DNA of 64,000 bases from Clostridiales bacterium (GTDB taxonomy: Bacteria; Bacillota; Clostridia; Christensenellales; Aristaeellaceae). Made by a program: the position numbers and the translations under genes. The notes under the pieces were generated by a model. The model made no database searches. It was not told the origin of the DNA and saw only the letters and a program-made list of their open reading frames with translations. Positions 27,263 through 35,922 of the stretch are shown here, piece by piece (within the stretch, counting starts at the first letter, position 1; each line of letters begins with the position of its first letter). Where the stretch lies: positions 1 through 64,000 of the forward strand of contig JAAYUF010000133.1 of the NCBI GenBank assembly GCA_012517815.1, written 5' to 3'.

Positions 27263-27598
27263 GGCGGCGGCAAACGCGGCGAATCGCAGGAGAACGCCGC
27301 CGTCTCCGAAGCCCTGCCCGCCCGGCCGGTTTTTCGTCCGCCCCTTCGCATGGCGCGTCGGCATCATGCGAGCGGCTGAGCCGGCGGCATACGGCGCGGC
27401 GGCATTCGGGCTTCTCCCTTCGCCAGCGCGCGAATCGGGCGGCATCCCTCGTCAACCGTTACGGCTCCGCCCTTTGGGGGCTACCCGGCAGAGCGTCCGG
27501 CCACCCGGCATTTTGCGGCGCAGACACGCGGGGAAAAACCCGGCCGTCCGGCGGCGGTCTACCCGCCGCCCAATCCATACCAGAACGGAGGCATCTCC
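27263..27598. other. Intergenic region upstream of mscS-like gene
   Basis: About 335 bases after the repeat array with no credible gene, promoter or known RNA. It is GC-rich and all frames stay open by composition only. GGAGG just upstream of 27599 is the ribosome site of the MscS gene. Confidence 0.4.
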
Positions 27599-28489
27599 AT
27601 GGCCGCCAAACCGACCGCGGTTCCCGAACTGCTCGATACCGTCAACGATACCCTGCAAAACGCCGGGCAGGCGGCCGGGCAGATCATCACCTACCTGCCC
27701 ATCTGGCTGAGCAAGCTGCTGCTGGCGGCCATCGCCGTGCTGCTGGGCGCGCTGGTCATCCGCCTGGGCCGCAGGCTCATCAACCGGCTGGTGCAGGGCC
27801 GGCGCGGCGCGACCGTGCGCAGCCCCGGGCAGCGGGAAACGCTCCGATCGCTGGTGATCAGCGTGTTCAACTACACCATGTACTTTATCCTGATCACGGT
27901 GGCGCTGGGCATTTTCGGGGTCAACGTCACCTCCATGATCGCGGTGGCCGGCGTGGGTGGCATCGCCATCGGTTTTGGCGCACAGACGCTGGTGAAGGAT
28001 GTGATCTCGGGCATCTTTCTCTGGGTGGAGGGTAACATCACCGTAGGGGACATTGTGGAGGTAAACGGCCTGTCGGGCGAGGTGGAAGCCATCGCCATCC
28101 GCACCACCACCATCCGGCACTACAGCGGCAACCTGTACGTCATCCCCAACGGGGACATCCGCACCGTGACCAACATGACCCGCTCGTTCAAGCGCGCCAT
28201 CGTGGATATTCGACTGCCCTACGAAGAAAAGCTAGACCGCCTGCTGGATATCCTGGCCGACGAGATGGAAAAGGCCGGGCAGGATGTGCCGGGCCTTTCG
28301 GAAACCCCGCAGGTGCTGGGCGTGCTTTCCTACAACCCGGACGCGATCATCGTGCGCATCGCGGCGATGTGCTCGGTGAAAGAGAACTGGGGCATCGAAC
28401 GCGAGCTGCGCAAGCGCGTGAAGAGGCGGTTCGATCAGGAAGGCATTCAGATGCCGCATGTGCTTACGGCCGTCAGCGCAGATCCGTGA
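27599..28489 (+). CDS. mscS: Mechanosensitive ion channel MscS family protein
   Basis: Small-conductance mechanosensitive channel (296 aa). An N-terminal part with membrane helices (about 27-50 and 90-110) leads to the pore helix, the glycine/alanine-rich AVAGVGGIAIGFGAQTLVKD near 120-140. The cytoplasmic beta domain with VEGNITVGDIVEVNGLSGEVE and VIPNG follows. It gates under membrane tension to release solutes on hypo-osmotic shock. GGAGG precedes the ATG and a strong bidirectional terminator follows. Confidence 0.94.
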   Translation: MAAKPTAVPELLDTVNDTLQNAGQAAGQIITYLPIWLSKLLLAAIAVLLGALVIRLGRRLINRLVQGRRGATVRSPGQRETLRSLVISVFNYTMYFILITVALGIFGVNVTSMIAVAGVGGIAIGFGAQTLVKDVISGIFLWVEGNITVGDIVEVNGLSGEVEAIAIRTTTIRHYSGNLYVIPNGDIRTVTNMTRSFKRAIVDIRLPYEEKLDRLLDILADEMEKAGQDVPGLSETPQVLGVLSYNPDAIIVRIAAMCSVKENWGIERELRKRVKRRFDQEGIQMPHVLTAVSADP

Positions 28490-28497
28490 CGTACGGC

Positions 28498-28543
28498 AAA
28501 CGCGCCCCCTCCCGATTTCCGGGAAGGGGCGCGTTTGCTTTTT
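28498..28543. terminator. Bidirectional rho-independent terminator
   Basis: AAACGCGCCCC plus TCCCG pairs with CGGGA plus GGGGCGCGTTT, giving about 16 bp interrupted by one unpaired C, followed by GCTTTTT on the plus strand. It lies between convergent mscS and GH39 genes; on the minus strand the A-rich 5' arm gives a short U stretch. Confidence 0.9.
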
Positions 28544-30055
28544 CTATTCCATGCGGCGAAGGATCAGCCGCACCACATCGTTTTCCCGCATCGAAACCGG
28601 CAGGGTGACGGCGCCGTCCGCCCCGACCGCCAGCCGCTCCATCGCTTCGGGCGCGCCGTCCGTCTGGCGGCGCAAGGCTTCGATCTGCTGCGGAGTCGGC
28701 GTTTCGCGGCCCGCCAGCGCCGGAAACCCGGCCTTGAGGTAGAGGGTGTACACATCGTTGCGCAGGTATCCGACCCGATACCGTTCCAGCGTGTAAATCC
28801 CGGGCTTCAGCCCTGTCAGGCGCACGCGCGCGTCCGGCAGATCTCTGGGCGGCAGGTCGCGGATATAGTAATCCTCGTTGGGCGCGTCCTGCGCGGGCTT
28901 GGAATAATCCCACAGGAGCACGTGCAATGCCGTATCGTCCAGCGCGGCGTAGCTGTCCTCATCCCCGGTGGGCAGCGCCGTATCCGGCAGCTCGCATAGC
29001 CAGCGGTAGGCATGGAAGGTCGGCTTTCTGAGCCCCTGCATGTTCATCAGGCCAAACCCGCCGTGAAAGGGCGACGGCCCCGGCCCCGCCTCCTCAAAGA
29101 TATCGGTAAACGTCCAGTAGCTCATGCTTTCGGCATAGCCTTCGCAGCGCTTGAGCGTGTAGAGGAGGAACGGGGCGCTCACGTAGCTGTCGTGCACGTT
29201 GTCCCGCGGAGTGTAGCTGTTGGACCATTCCGTGAAGATCACCGGCAGATGCGGCAGGGCGCTGTCCCGCACCAGCGCGCGCACGCCGCGCACATCCGCC
29301 GCCACGCAGGCCGGGTTTGGCTTGAGGGTGTGCCGGTCGCGGCCGAATTCGTCCAGCGCGCCGTCCACGCCGTAGCTGTGCGTGGAGATGAAATCGATCG
29401 GCATGGCCGCGCTTACGCAGTGGTCGATCATTTCGGTGATCCACGCGCCTTCGTCCAGCCCGGCCGAGGCGGGGCCGCCCACGCGGTAGCGCGCGTCCAC
29501 CGCCTTGATCGCGGCGACGGTCGCGTCGTACAGGGCAAAGTAATCCGCCTGTGTGCCGCTGAAAAACATCGGGAGGTTCGGCTCGTTCCACACCTCAAAA
29601 TACCATTGGAGTACTTCGCCGGTTCCGTACCGCGCCGTTACGTGGCGCACCAGCGCGGTGATCAGCGCCTGCCAGCGCGCCATCTCCCGCGGCGGAGTCA
29701 CGTTGCCCCGCCACCAGAAAACGGTCTGTTCCCCGCTTTTCAGGCGATCCGGCATGAAGCCAAGCTCCATCAGCGGCCGGATGCCGCACAGAAGCATCGC
29801 GTCCAGCACGAGGTCGACGTACTGCCAGTTGTAAACCGGTTCGCCCTTCGCGTCCTCGGCGTACACGGCCATATCGTCGCTGAGCAGGCCGTGAAACCGC
29901 AGGTAGCGGAAGCGGCAGGCTTTCTGCAATTCCCTGAGCTGGTCCAGCGCCTGCGCGCGGAGCATTTCCCCCGCGCGGCCCGCGCCTATGCAGTGGCTGA
30001 AAAACCGGTCGAGCGGTTGACGGGGGCCGTTGAGGTCGACGGATACGGTTCGCAT
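28544..30055 (-). CDS. Glycoside hydrolase family 39, beta-xylosidase-like
   Basis: GH39-type (beta/alpha)8 retaining glycosidase of 503 aa. The acid/base lies in FEVWNEPN (Glu158) and the nucleophile in VIFTEWSNS (Glu276), followed by a beta-sandwich-like C-terminal region. No signal peptide, so it probably acts in the cytoplasm on imported xylo-oligosaccharides, consistent with the adjacent transporter, GH8 and GH67 genes. CAAAGGAGGATC precedes the ATG. It is divergent from the two-component genes. An alpha-L-iduronidase or arabinosidase activity is less likely. Confidence 0.88.
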   Translation of the reverse strand: MRTVSVDLNGPRQPLDRFFSHCIGAGRAGEMLRAQALDQLRELQKACRFRYLRFHGLLSDDMAVYAEDAKGEPVYNWQYVDLVLDAMLLCGIRPLMELGFMPDRLKSGEQTVFWWRGNVTPPREMARWQALITALVRHVTARYGTGEVLQWYFEVWNEPNLPMFFSGTQADYFALYDATVAAIKAVDARYRVGGPASAGLDEGAWITEMIDHCVSAAMPIDFISTHSYGVDGALDEFGRDRHTLKPNPACVAADVRGVRALVRDSALPHLPVIFTEWSNSYTPRDNVHDSYVSAPFLLYTLKRCEGYAESMSYWTFTDIFEEAGPGPSPFHGGFGLMNMQGLRKPTFHAYRWLCELPDTALPTGDEDSYAALDDTALHVLLWDYSKPAQDAPNEDYYIRDLPPRDLPDARVRLTGLKPGIYTLERYRVGYLRNDVYTLYLKAGFPALAGRETPTPQQIEALRRQTDGAPEAMERLAVGADGAVTLPVSMRENDVVRLILRRME

Positions 30056-30133
30056 GGCAGATCCTCCTTTGATGGTACAGATGCCTTTGGACGTTCTTTT
30101 TGTAGGGTTGGCGCGCAGGGAGCGGTTTCGCCC

Positions 30134-30162
30134 TTGCGCGACACGGGCGCAGCGTGTATAAT
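30134..30162 (+). promoter_or_regulatory. Promoter of the xylan-locus two-component genes
   Basis: -35 TTGCGC (30134-30139), 17-bp spacer, -10 TATAAT (30157-30162). The leader of about 60 bases contains a tight hairpin GTGTGC-TCGG-GCACAC (30180-30195). Confidence 0.75.
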
Positions 30163-30227
30163 ATGGTTAGTAATCGACAGTGTGCTCGGGCACACCATCA
30201 ATTTCACAGACAGGCGGTGGCGTCGGA

Positions 30228-30656
30228 TTGTATCGTGTGATGATCGTGGACGACGAACCCTTCATGCTGGAAGGCATGCGCCTGATGATTGATTGGGCGG
30301 GATGCGGCTTCGAGCTTTGCGGCGAAGCCTCCTCTGCGCAGGAGGCGCTGCGCCTGATGGATACGCTCCGCCCGCACCTGCTGATTACCGACGTGCGCAT
30401 GCCCGGGATGCTGGGCACCGATCTGGCCGCCATCGTCAGCCACTACCATCCGGAAGTCATCCTCCTGTTTTTCAGCGTTTTCAGGGATTTCGCCTACGCG
30501 CAGTCCGCCATCCGCGCGCACGCTTTCGGCTATCTGGTCAAGCCCATCGACGCGCAGGAGGTGCATGAAACCCTCCGCCGCGTGCGGCAGGAACTGGACG
30601 CCCGCGCGACGCAGGAGGCAACCCTCGAGGGGCAGTCCATGATGCTGCGCGATTAG
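30228..30656 (+). CDS. Response regulator receiver domain, 5' part of an interrupted YesN-type regulator
   Basis: Receiver domain (142 aa before the stop): VMIVDDEP acidic pair, phospho-acceptor Asp55 in LLITDVRMPG, and the GYLVKPI lysine. The start is taken as TTG 30228 (LYRVMIVDDEP), which aligns with other YesN proteins; the preceding ribosome site AGGCGGTGG is weak. The frame ends in TAG at 30654-30656 right after the receiver and a short linker. The next ORF continues in the same frame with the remainder of an AraC-type regulator, so the gene is interrupted by one stop codon. Confidence 0.8.
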   Translation: MYRVMIVDDEPFMLEGMRLMIDWAGCGFELCGEASSAQEALRLMDTLRPHLLITDVRMPGMLGTDLAAIVSHYHPEVILLFFSVFRDFAYAQSAIRAHAFGYLVKPIDAQEVHETLRRVRQELDARATQEATLEGQSMMLRD

Positions 30657-31730
30657 GTGCTCCGGCGCATCGCCCTTGGGGATGACAGCCCCGAGAGCCT
30701 CATGCGCGCCGCGGTGCTGATGGACCTCAAGCGCGGCGATCCCTGTTACTGCGCCGTGCTCGAACGGGCGCACGGGCCGGTGCCCGAGAGCGTCAAGATG
30801 CTGCTGACCACCTGCGGGGGCGTCCCGTTCCTCCTCGCGCCCAACCAGTTCGGTTTGGGCTTCCGGCAGATCGAGCGCGATCTGCCCCTGCTGGAGCGGT
30901 TGCAAATCGGGCTTTCGGATACGGGAAGCTATACGCTGAGCGTCGGCCGCGTGCACCGCAGCGCCGAGGGCTTCGCCCAGAGCCTGAGGGAAGCGCTGGA
31001 TGCGCAGGGCGTATGGTTTGAACCATCCCGTTCTCTGCGGCTGTACCATCCGTTTGACGCATCCACCGCCGCCTGGCTGGAGGCGGTTCGTCCCGCCAAT
31101 CTCGCGCAGGCGATGCAAAACGCCGACCCCGCCTTGCTGGACAAAGCGCTCGCGGCGGTGCGCGAAGCCGCCCGACGGCTTGGCCCGAGTGTGTTTTCCC
31201 TGCGCTATATGGCCGCGGCGCTGGATTCCGAACTGCCGGCCGCCCTCCCCCACGCTGCGGACGCAGCCCGGCGGCCCCTCTGGCAGGAAGAAACCGAAGA
31301 CGCCGCCGCCTGGCTGGACGCGTTCTGCGCTCGGCTGCGCCAGGAGCAGGCGGTCGCGGCGGAAGCCGCCTGCGCCGAGCCCTGGCCCGCGCCGGTGCAG
31401 GCGACGCTGGAAGCCGTTCGCACGCGTTATCCCGAGGCGCTGTCCATGGCGGGCATCGCGGAGGAGCTGAGCATGAACCCCGCCTATCTGGGGCAACTGG
31501 TGCGGCGTTACACCGGGGCCACCTTTCACCGGAAGCTGCTGGATACCCGTATGGAGCGCGCTTGCGTGCTGCTGCGCCAGACGGTGCGCCCCGTGTGCAA
31601 TATCGCCCAGGAGGTCGGGTTCCGGGATGTGGATTACTTCTCCCAGCAGTTCCGAAGGCGCGTGGGCATGAGCCCGATCGCCTTCCGAAGCGCCGAAGGG
31701 ATCGGGGGTGGCCGCTACGCGCCGGATTAA
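30657..31730 (+). CDS. AraC-type output part of the interrupted YesN-type regulator
   Basis: In-frame continuation of the preceding receiver domain (357 aa): a variable central region, then an AraC helix-turn-helix pair at the C-terminus (EALSMAGIAEELSMNPAYLGQLVRR and VCNIAQEVGFRDVDYFSQQFRR). It begins with GTG immediately after the TAG, with no ribosome site, so independent translation would need re-initiation. Whole, the regulator would be about 500 aa, the usual YesN length. Either a nonsense mutation (CAG to TAG gives Gln), a sequencing error, or suppression explains it. Its 3' end overlaps the histidine kinase gene. Confidence 0.75.
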   Translation: MLRRIALGDDSPESLMRAAVLMDLKRGDPCYCAVLERAHGPVPESVKMLLTTCGGVPFLLAPNQFGLGFRQIERDLPLLERLQIGLSDTGSYTLSVGRVHRSAEGFAQSLREALDAQGVWFEPSRSLRLYHPFDASTAAWLEAVRPANLAQAMQNADPALLDKALAAVREAARRLGPSVFSLRYMAAALDSELPAALPHAADAARRPLWQEETEDAAAWLDAFCARLRQEQAVAAEAACAEPWPAPVQATLEAVRTRYPEALSMAGIAEELSMNPAYLGQLVRRYTGATFHRKLLDTRMERACVLLRQTVRPVCNIAQEVGFRDVDYFSQQFRRRVGMSPIAFRSAEGIGGGRYAPD

Positions 31731-33480
31731 CGACTGGCCCATCCGCAGCAAGTTTATCGTGCTGTTTCTGCTGGGGGTGCTGCTGCCCATCGCGGCACTG
31801 CTGGCGTACGTGCTCACCAACGTGGCCTCCGAAATCCGCGCGCGGGAAACTCTCAACGCCGAGCAATCCATGCAGCGCGTGTATTCTACGCTCAACGCGC
31901 AGTTTACCGGCGTCATCTCGCTGGGCAACGCCGTCTCCAGCGACGCGCAGCTGGCCGGGCTGATCGGCAGCACCTATCCCGATCCGACGGATTACTACGA
32001 TGCCTACTACAACGAGATTCGCCCGATCCTGAGCCGCTACTCGCTCGCCTACGCCCAGCAGGTCACAAGCCTTGCCCTGTACACCGACAACCCTTCGGTA
32101 GCCGACGGCGGCAGCGTGATGCGCATCACGCCGCAGGTGGAGGCGCAGGAGTGGTACCCCGCGACCCAGCCCACGGACGCGCGGCTGAAGGTCTATCTGC
32201 GAAAGCAACTGGGGCAGACGGGCATACTCCAGCTGTGTTTCACCCGCACGCTGCACACCGGCGCCACATACCGCGAGCTGCTCAGGATCGACCTGAACAT
32301 GGAGCCGATCAACCGTCTGGTCGCGGAAGAAAGCTCCTTTCTCGCGCTGTATCTGGTCGCGCCGGACGGCACCGCCGTGTGTTACCCCGGCAGCATGCAG
32401 GACAGCCGCATCGCGGACCGGAGCACCCGGCCGCCCGCCTCCAGCGATCTGAGCGTATCCTTCGGCGCGCGAACCGCCATGCGCGGCTGGCAACTGGTGG
32501 CCGATATCAACAGCGAGCCGATGAACCGCAACATCCGGGAAGCCATGTGGCTGGGAATCCTGCTGGGAGCAGTCTGCTCGCTTTTCGCGGGAGCGATGGC
32601 GCTGCTGTTCTCCCGTTCCATCGCGCTGCGCAGCCAGCGGCTGCTGCGGCACATGGACAGCATGACCGCCGAGCACTTCTCCCCCATTTCCCGCGACCCC
32701 GGCCGGGACGAGATCGGGGAGTTGACCGCCCATTTCAACGCCATGGGCACGCGGCTGAGGCAGCTGATCGACGATCTGTACGTGCTGCAGCTGCGCCAAA
32801 AAAGCATGGAGCTGGAAACCGTCCGCGCGGAGCTCAAGTATCTGCAGGCACAGATTGATCCCCATTTTCTGTTCAACACGCTCAACGCAATCCTGGTGCT
32901 GTGCGTGCGTAACGGCCACACCGAGGAAGCCGAGATCATCCGCGCCCTGTCCAAAATTCTCCGCCGCATGGTGGATACCAGCCGCGACGTGGTCACGCTC
33001 AGCGAGGAGCTGGAGTTTGTGCACATGGTGCTCAAGATCGAGCAGTTCCGCTTTGGGGATAAGCTCAGGTACACGTTTGACATCCGCGACGAAGCCCGCG
33101 CCCGCACCGTGCCGGTCATGAGCGTGCAGGGGCTTGTGGAAAACGCCTGCAAGCACGGCGTCCAGCACCTGACCGGGCCGGGCGAGATTCGCGTGACCGC
33201 GCAGGTGGAGCCGGACGGCACGCTCGCGGTGGAGGTCAGCGACAACGGCGTGGGCATCCCTCCGGAACGGCTCGCCCGCCTGCAAAAGCAGATCGTCAGC
33301 CCGGAGGATATGCCCGGGAGCGTCGGTTTGCAGAATATCTACCGCAGGCTCACGCTGCATTATGGCAAAGCGGTATGCCTGACCCTGCACAACGCGCTGG
33401 AACGCGGCATGGTGGCGACCATCCGCATCCCGGCGACGAAGGAGGAATCCCCCGATGTTGCGCGCCATGCTGGTGGATGA
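31708..33480 (+). CDS. Sensor histidine kinase, YesM/LytS type
   Basis: Membrane histidine kinase (590 aa). A first membrane helix at about 17-38, an extracytoplasmic sensor domain to about 270, a second helix, a HAMP domain, then the His_kinase domain with phospho-accepting His in LQAQIDPHFLFNTLN and an HATPase domain with LVENACKHG (N-box), VSDNGVGIP and SVGLQNIYRRL. Start is GTG at 31708 inside the preceding gene. It is flanked by two AraC-type response regulators and lies beside xylan genes, so it likely senses xylo-oligosaccharides. Confidence 0.92.
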   Translation: MAATRRINDWPIRSKFIVLFLLGVLLPIAALLAYVLTNVASEIRARETLNAEQSMQRVYSTLNAQFTGVISLGNAVSSDAQLAGLIGSTYPDPTDYYDAYYNEIRPILSRYSLAYAQQVTSLALYTDNPSVADGGSVMRITPQVEAQEWYPATQPTDARLKVYLRKQLGQTGILQLCFTRTLHTGATYRELLRIDLNMEPINRLVAEESSFLALYLVAPDGTAVCYPGSMQDSRIADRSTRPPASSDLSVSFGARTAMRGWQLVADINSEPMNRNIREAMWLGILLGAVCSLFAGAMALLFSRSIALRSQRLLRHMDSMTAEHFSPISRDPGRDEIGELTAHFNAMGTRLRQLIDDLYVLQLRQKSMELETVRAELKYLQAQIDPHFLFNTLNAILVLCVRNGHTEEAEIIRALSKILRRMVDTSRDVVTLSEELEFVHMVLKIEQFRFGDKLRYTFDIRDEARARTVPVMSVQGLVENACKHGVQHLTGPGEIRVTAQVEPDGTLAVEVSDNGVGIPPERLARLQKQIVSPEDMPGSVGLQNIYRRLTLHYGKAVCLTLHNALERGMVATIRIPATKEESPDVARHAGG

Positions 33481-34825
33481 CGAACCGCTCGCGCTGGAAG
33501 GTCTGCGCCTGATGATCAACTGGAAAGCCGAGGGGTTCTGCGTTTGCGCGGAATGCGCCGGCGCGCCGGACGCGCTGCAACGGCTCCCCGCCGACAAGCC
33601 CAGCCTGATCGTAACCGATATCAGGATGCCCGGCATGGATGGCCTCACCCTGATGCGGGAAGCCCGCAAAAGGGGGTTTGAGGGCGAGTTTGTGGTGGTT
33701 ACCGGTTACGGCGATTTTGAGTACGCGCAGCAGGCGCTGCGTGTCGGGGTGGCCGGATTTCTGCTCAAACCCGTGGAGCCGCTGGAAGCGTCCGATGTGC
33801 TGGCGCACGTTCGCCGCAGGCTGGTGGCCCGCGAAGCGGACGGTTCCCAGCTCACGGCCGGCCTGCAACGGAGCCTTACGTCCCACCTGTCCGGTCAGGC
33901 GGCGTTGCCCGGCAAGCTCCCGGAGGATTATCACTGGCGGCTGGGCGTATGGGGCGCTCCGCTCCCCTTTGACGCGGTTCGGGAGGTTCTTGCCGCCTTT
34001 GCGGAAGACACCGCGACCGCGCACATCGTGCAGGATAAGGAGTATCTGGCGCTGCGATGGCCCAAGGGCGGGCAGGAACCCGACTGCGCCGCGGCGGAGT
34101 CCCTCCTCCGCGGGCATCAGCGCAGGCTGACGCTGGCCGACCGGAGCTGTACGCTGGCCGATCTGCCCGCCGTACGGCAGATGCTCGCGGCCGCGCTCTG
34201 CCCGCACGCGGACGATCTTTCCGCGCGCGTCGACGCGCTCACACGGGCCGTTACCCTGCGGCAGGCCGATGAGTTTGAGCGCCGCTGCGCCGACCTGGAA
34301 GCCCTTTGCTGTACCCGCGGCGCCGACGCCAAAGCCACGGTCCGTCGCCGCTTCGTCGCGGATTGCGCGCGGCAGTTCGCCGACCGCCCGGAGTCGTTGG
34401 CCGCCTTTCTGGCCGCGCAGGAGAGCGACCTGCTCACGCTGGGCAGGCTGGCGATCCGCCTGCTGACCCCGGCGCAGGAACGCATCAGCGATCTGGTCGC
34501 CGCTTACGCGGAGCCCAGGCTCGCCCAACCGCTCACATTGGAAGGCGTCGCCTTTGCGCTGGGGTATCACCCGACGTATCTGGGGCGCGTTTTTCGGGAG
34601 GAGCAGGCGATTGGGTTTCGGGAATGGCTGAGCAACCGGCGCGTGGAGCGCGCCGCCGCGCTGCTCGCTGACCGGGACGATACCGTGTGCGATATTGCCC
34701 GGCAGGTGGGATACGCGCAATACAGGCGCTTTCTGGCGCACTTCAAGCGGCGCTACGGCTGTACGCCCGAGGAATACCGGCGGCAAAACGCGGCCCAGCG
34801 CCCGCCTGTGCCGCGGGTTCAGTAA
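33455..34825 (+). CDS. AraC-type response regulator, YesN-like
   Basis: Response regulator of 456 aa. Receiver: MLVDDEP, LIVTDIRMPGMDG phospho-acceptor, VTGYGDFEYAQQAL and FLLKPVEP. C-terminal AraC domain: LTLEGVAFALGYHPTYLGRVFR and VCDIARQVGYAQYRRFLAHFKRR. GAAGGAGG precedes the start, which overlaps the kinase gene by 26 bases, so it is the coupled partner of that kinase. It probably activates the divergent or neighbouring xylan transporter and hydrolase genes. Confidence 0.93.
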   Translation: MLRAMLVDDEPLALEGLRLMINWKAEGFCVCAECAGAPDALQRLPADKPSLIVTDIRMPGMDGLTLMREARKRGFEGEFVVVTGYGDFEYAQQALRVGVAGFLLKPVEPLEASDVLAHVRRRLVAREADGSQLTAGLQRSLTSHLSGQAALPGKLPEDYHWRLGVWGAPLPFDAVREVLAAFAEDTATAHIVQDKEYLALRWPKGGQEPDCAAAESLLRGHQRRLTLADRSCTLADLPAVRQMLAAALCPHADDLSARVDALTRAVTLRQADEFERRCADLEALCCTRGADAKATVRRRFVADCARQFADRPESLAAFLAAQESDLLTLGRLAIRLLTPAQERISDLVAAYAEPRLAQPLTLEGVAFALGYHPTYLGRVFREEQAIGFREWLSNRRVERAAALLADRDDTVCDIARQVGYAQYRRFLAHFKRRYGCTPEEYRRQNAAQRPPVPRVQ

Positions 34826-34991
34826 ACCCCGCCCTGCGAAACGCTCTGCGCGCACAGCCGGGAACGCTCCCGCCTGAGATTGTCGCCGCCCGGGGATGGC
34901 CCGCCCGGATATCGACAGCCCCCGGGACGACCGGCGCGGACCCTGCGAACCGCGCCGTCCACGCCGGGGGCAACCAGGGAGGAAGGGGAGG

Positions 34992-35909
34992 TCAGTCCTT
35001 CACGCTGCCTACGCTCAGGCCAACCACAAAATAACGCTGGAGAAACGGGTAGATCATCACGATCGGCGCGGCGGAAACCACGGTGATCGCCGCGCGCACC
35101 GTGACCGGGGTTGTGTTGGTGGTGCTGGAGGCGGCGTCCAGGCTGGTCAGGGCCGCGTTGGCGCTGTTGGTGGTCGTGGCGAGCTTCATTTTCAGCAGGT
35201 ATTGCAGCGTATGCAGCTGCACCTTGCCGGCGTTGTACAGGTGGGTGTCAAACCAGCTGTTCCAGGCGCCGACCGCCACAAACAGCGCCACCGTCGCCAG
35301 AACCGGCATGCACAGCGGGAAGATGATCGTCCAGAACAGGTAGAAATCCCCCGCGCCGTCGATCCGCGCGGATTCCACCATCGCCTCCGGCAGGGAGAGG
35401 ATGTAGGTACGCGTCACAATCATGTTAAAGCAGGAGAGCATCGTAGGCAGGATGTACACCCAGAAGCTCTTGCCCAGCCCCAGCGTGCGCTGGAGCAGCA
35501 GATAGTTGGGGATCAGCCCGGCGTTGATGTACATGGTCAGCACAAACACCGTGGTAATCAGCTTGCGCAGCACATACTCCCGGCGGCTGAGCGCGAAGGA
35601 GAGCATGGCCGTGATCACGACGTTTAGCACCGTCTGAATGGCGGTACGCGATACGGTGATGAAGAAGGCGTTGAAGATCGCCTCGTCGGAAAAGATGGTT
35701 TCGTAGCTTTTCAGGCTGAACTGCCGGGGCCACAGCCCGATGCCGCCCCGCACGGCGTCCGTCCCGTCGTTGAAGGAGATCGCAACGGTGTTGATCACGG
35801 GATACAGCGTGACAAACACCAGCAGCAGCATTCCCAGGGCGTTGAAAAACGGGAATACGGAGCGCCTGCGGCGTATGCCGTGGTCGGCTTTCGCGCGGAG
35901 GGTCGTCAT
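34992..35909 (-). CDS. Carbohydrate ABC transporter permease, LplC/YtcP-like
   Basis: Permease (305 aa) of the MalG-like BPD_transp_1 family, LplC/YtcP branch. About six membrane segments; EAA loop LPEAMVESARIDGAGDFYLFWTIIFPL and the terminal RYFVVGLSVGSVKD are diagnostic. Typical for aldouronate or pectin oligosaccharide importers of Bacillota. It follows the LplB-type permease by 13 bases and AAGGGGG precedes the ATG. The ATPase must come from elsewhere (MsmK-like). Confidence 0.92.
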   Translation of the reverse strand: MTTLRAKADHGIRRRRSVFPFFNALGMLLLVFVTLYPVINTVAISFNDGTDAVRGGIGLWPRQFSLKSYETIFSDEAIFNAFFITVSRTAIQTVLNVVITAMLSFALSRREYVLRKLITTVFVLTMYINAGLIPNYLLLQRTLGLGKSFWVYILPTMLSCFNMIVTRTYILSLPEAMVESARIDGAGDFYLFWTIIFPLCMPVLATVALFVAVGAWNSWFDTHLYNAGKVQLHTLQYLLKMKLATTTNSANAALTSLDAASSTTNTTPVTVRAAITVVSAAPIVMIYPFLQRYFVVGLSVGSVKD

Positions 35910-35922
35910 GGTGCCTGCCCCC

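Noticed and set aside
30793-33669. 958-codon open frame on the minus strand opposite the two-component genes
   Set aside because: It is antisense to clearly conserved response-regulator and kinase domains. High GC keeps many shadow frames open, and the translation is low-complexity and resembles no protein.
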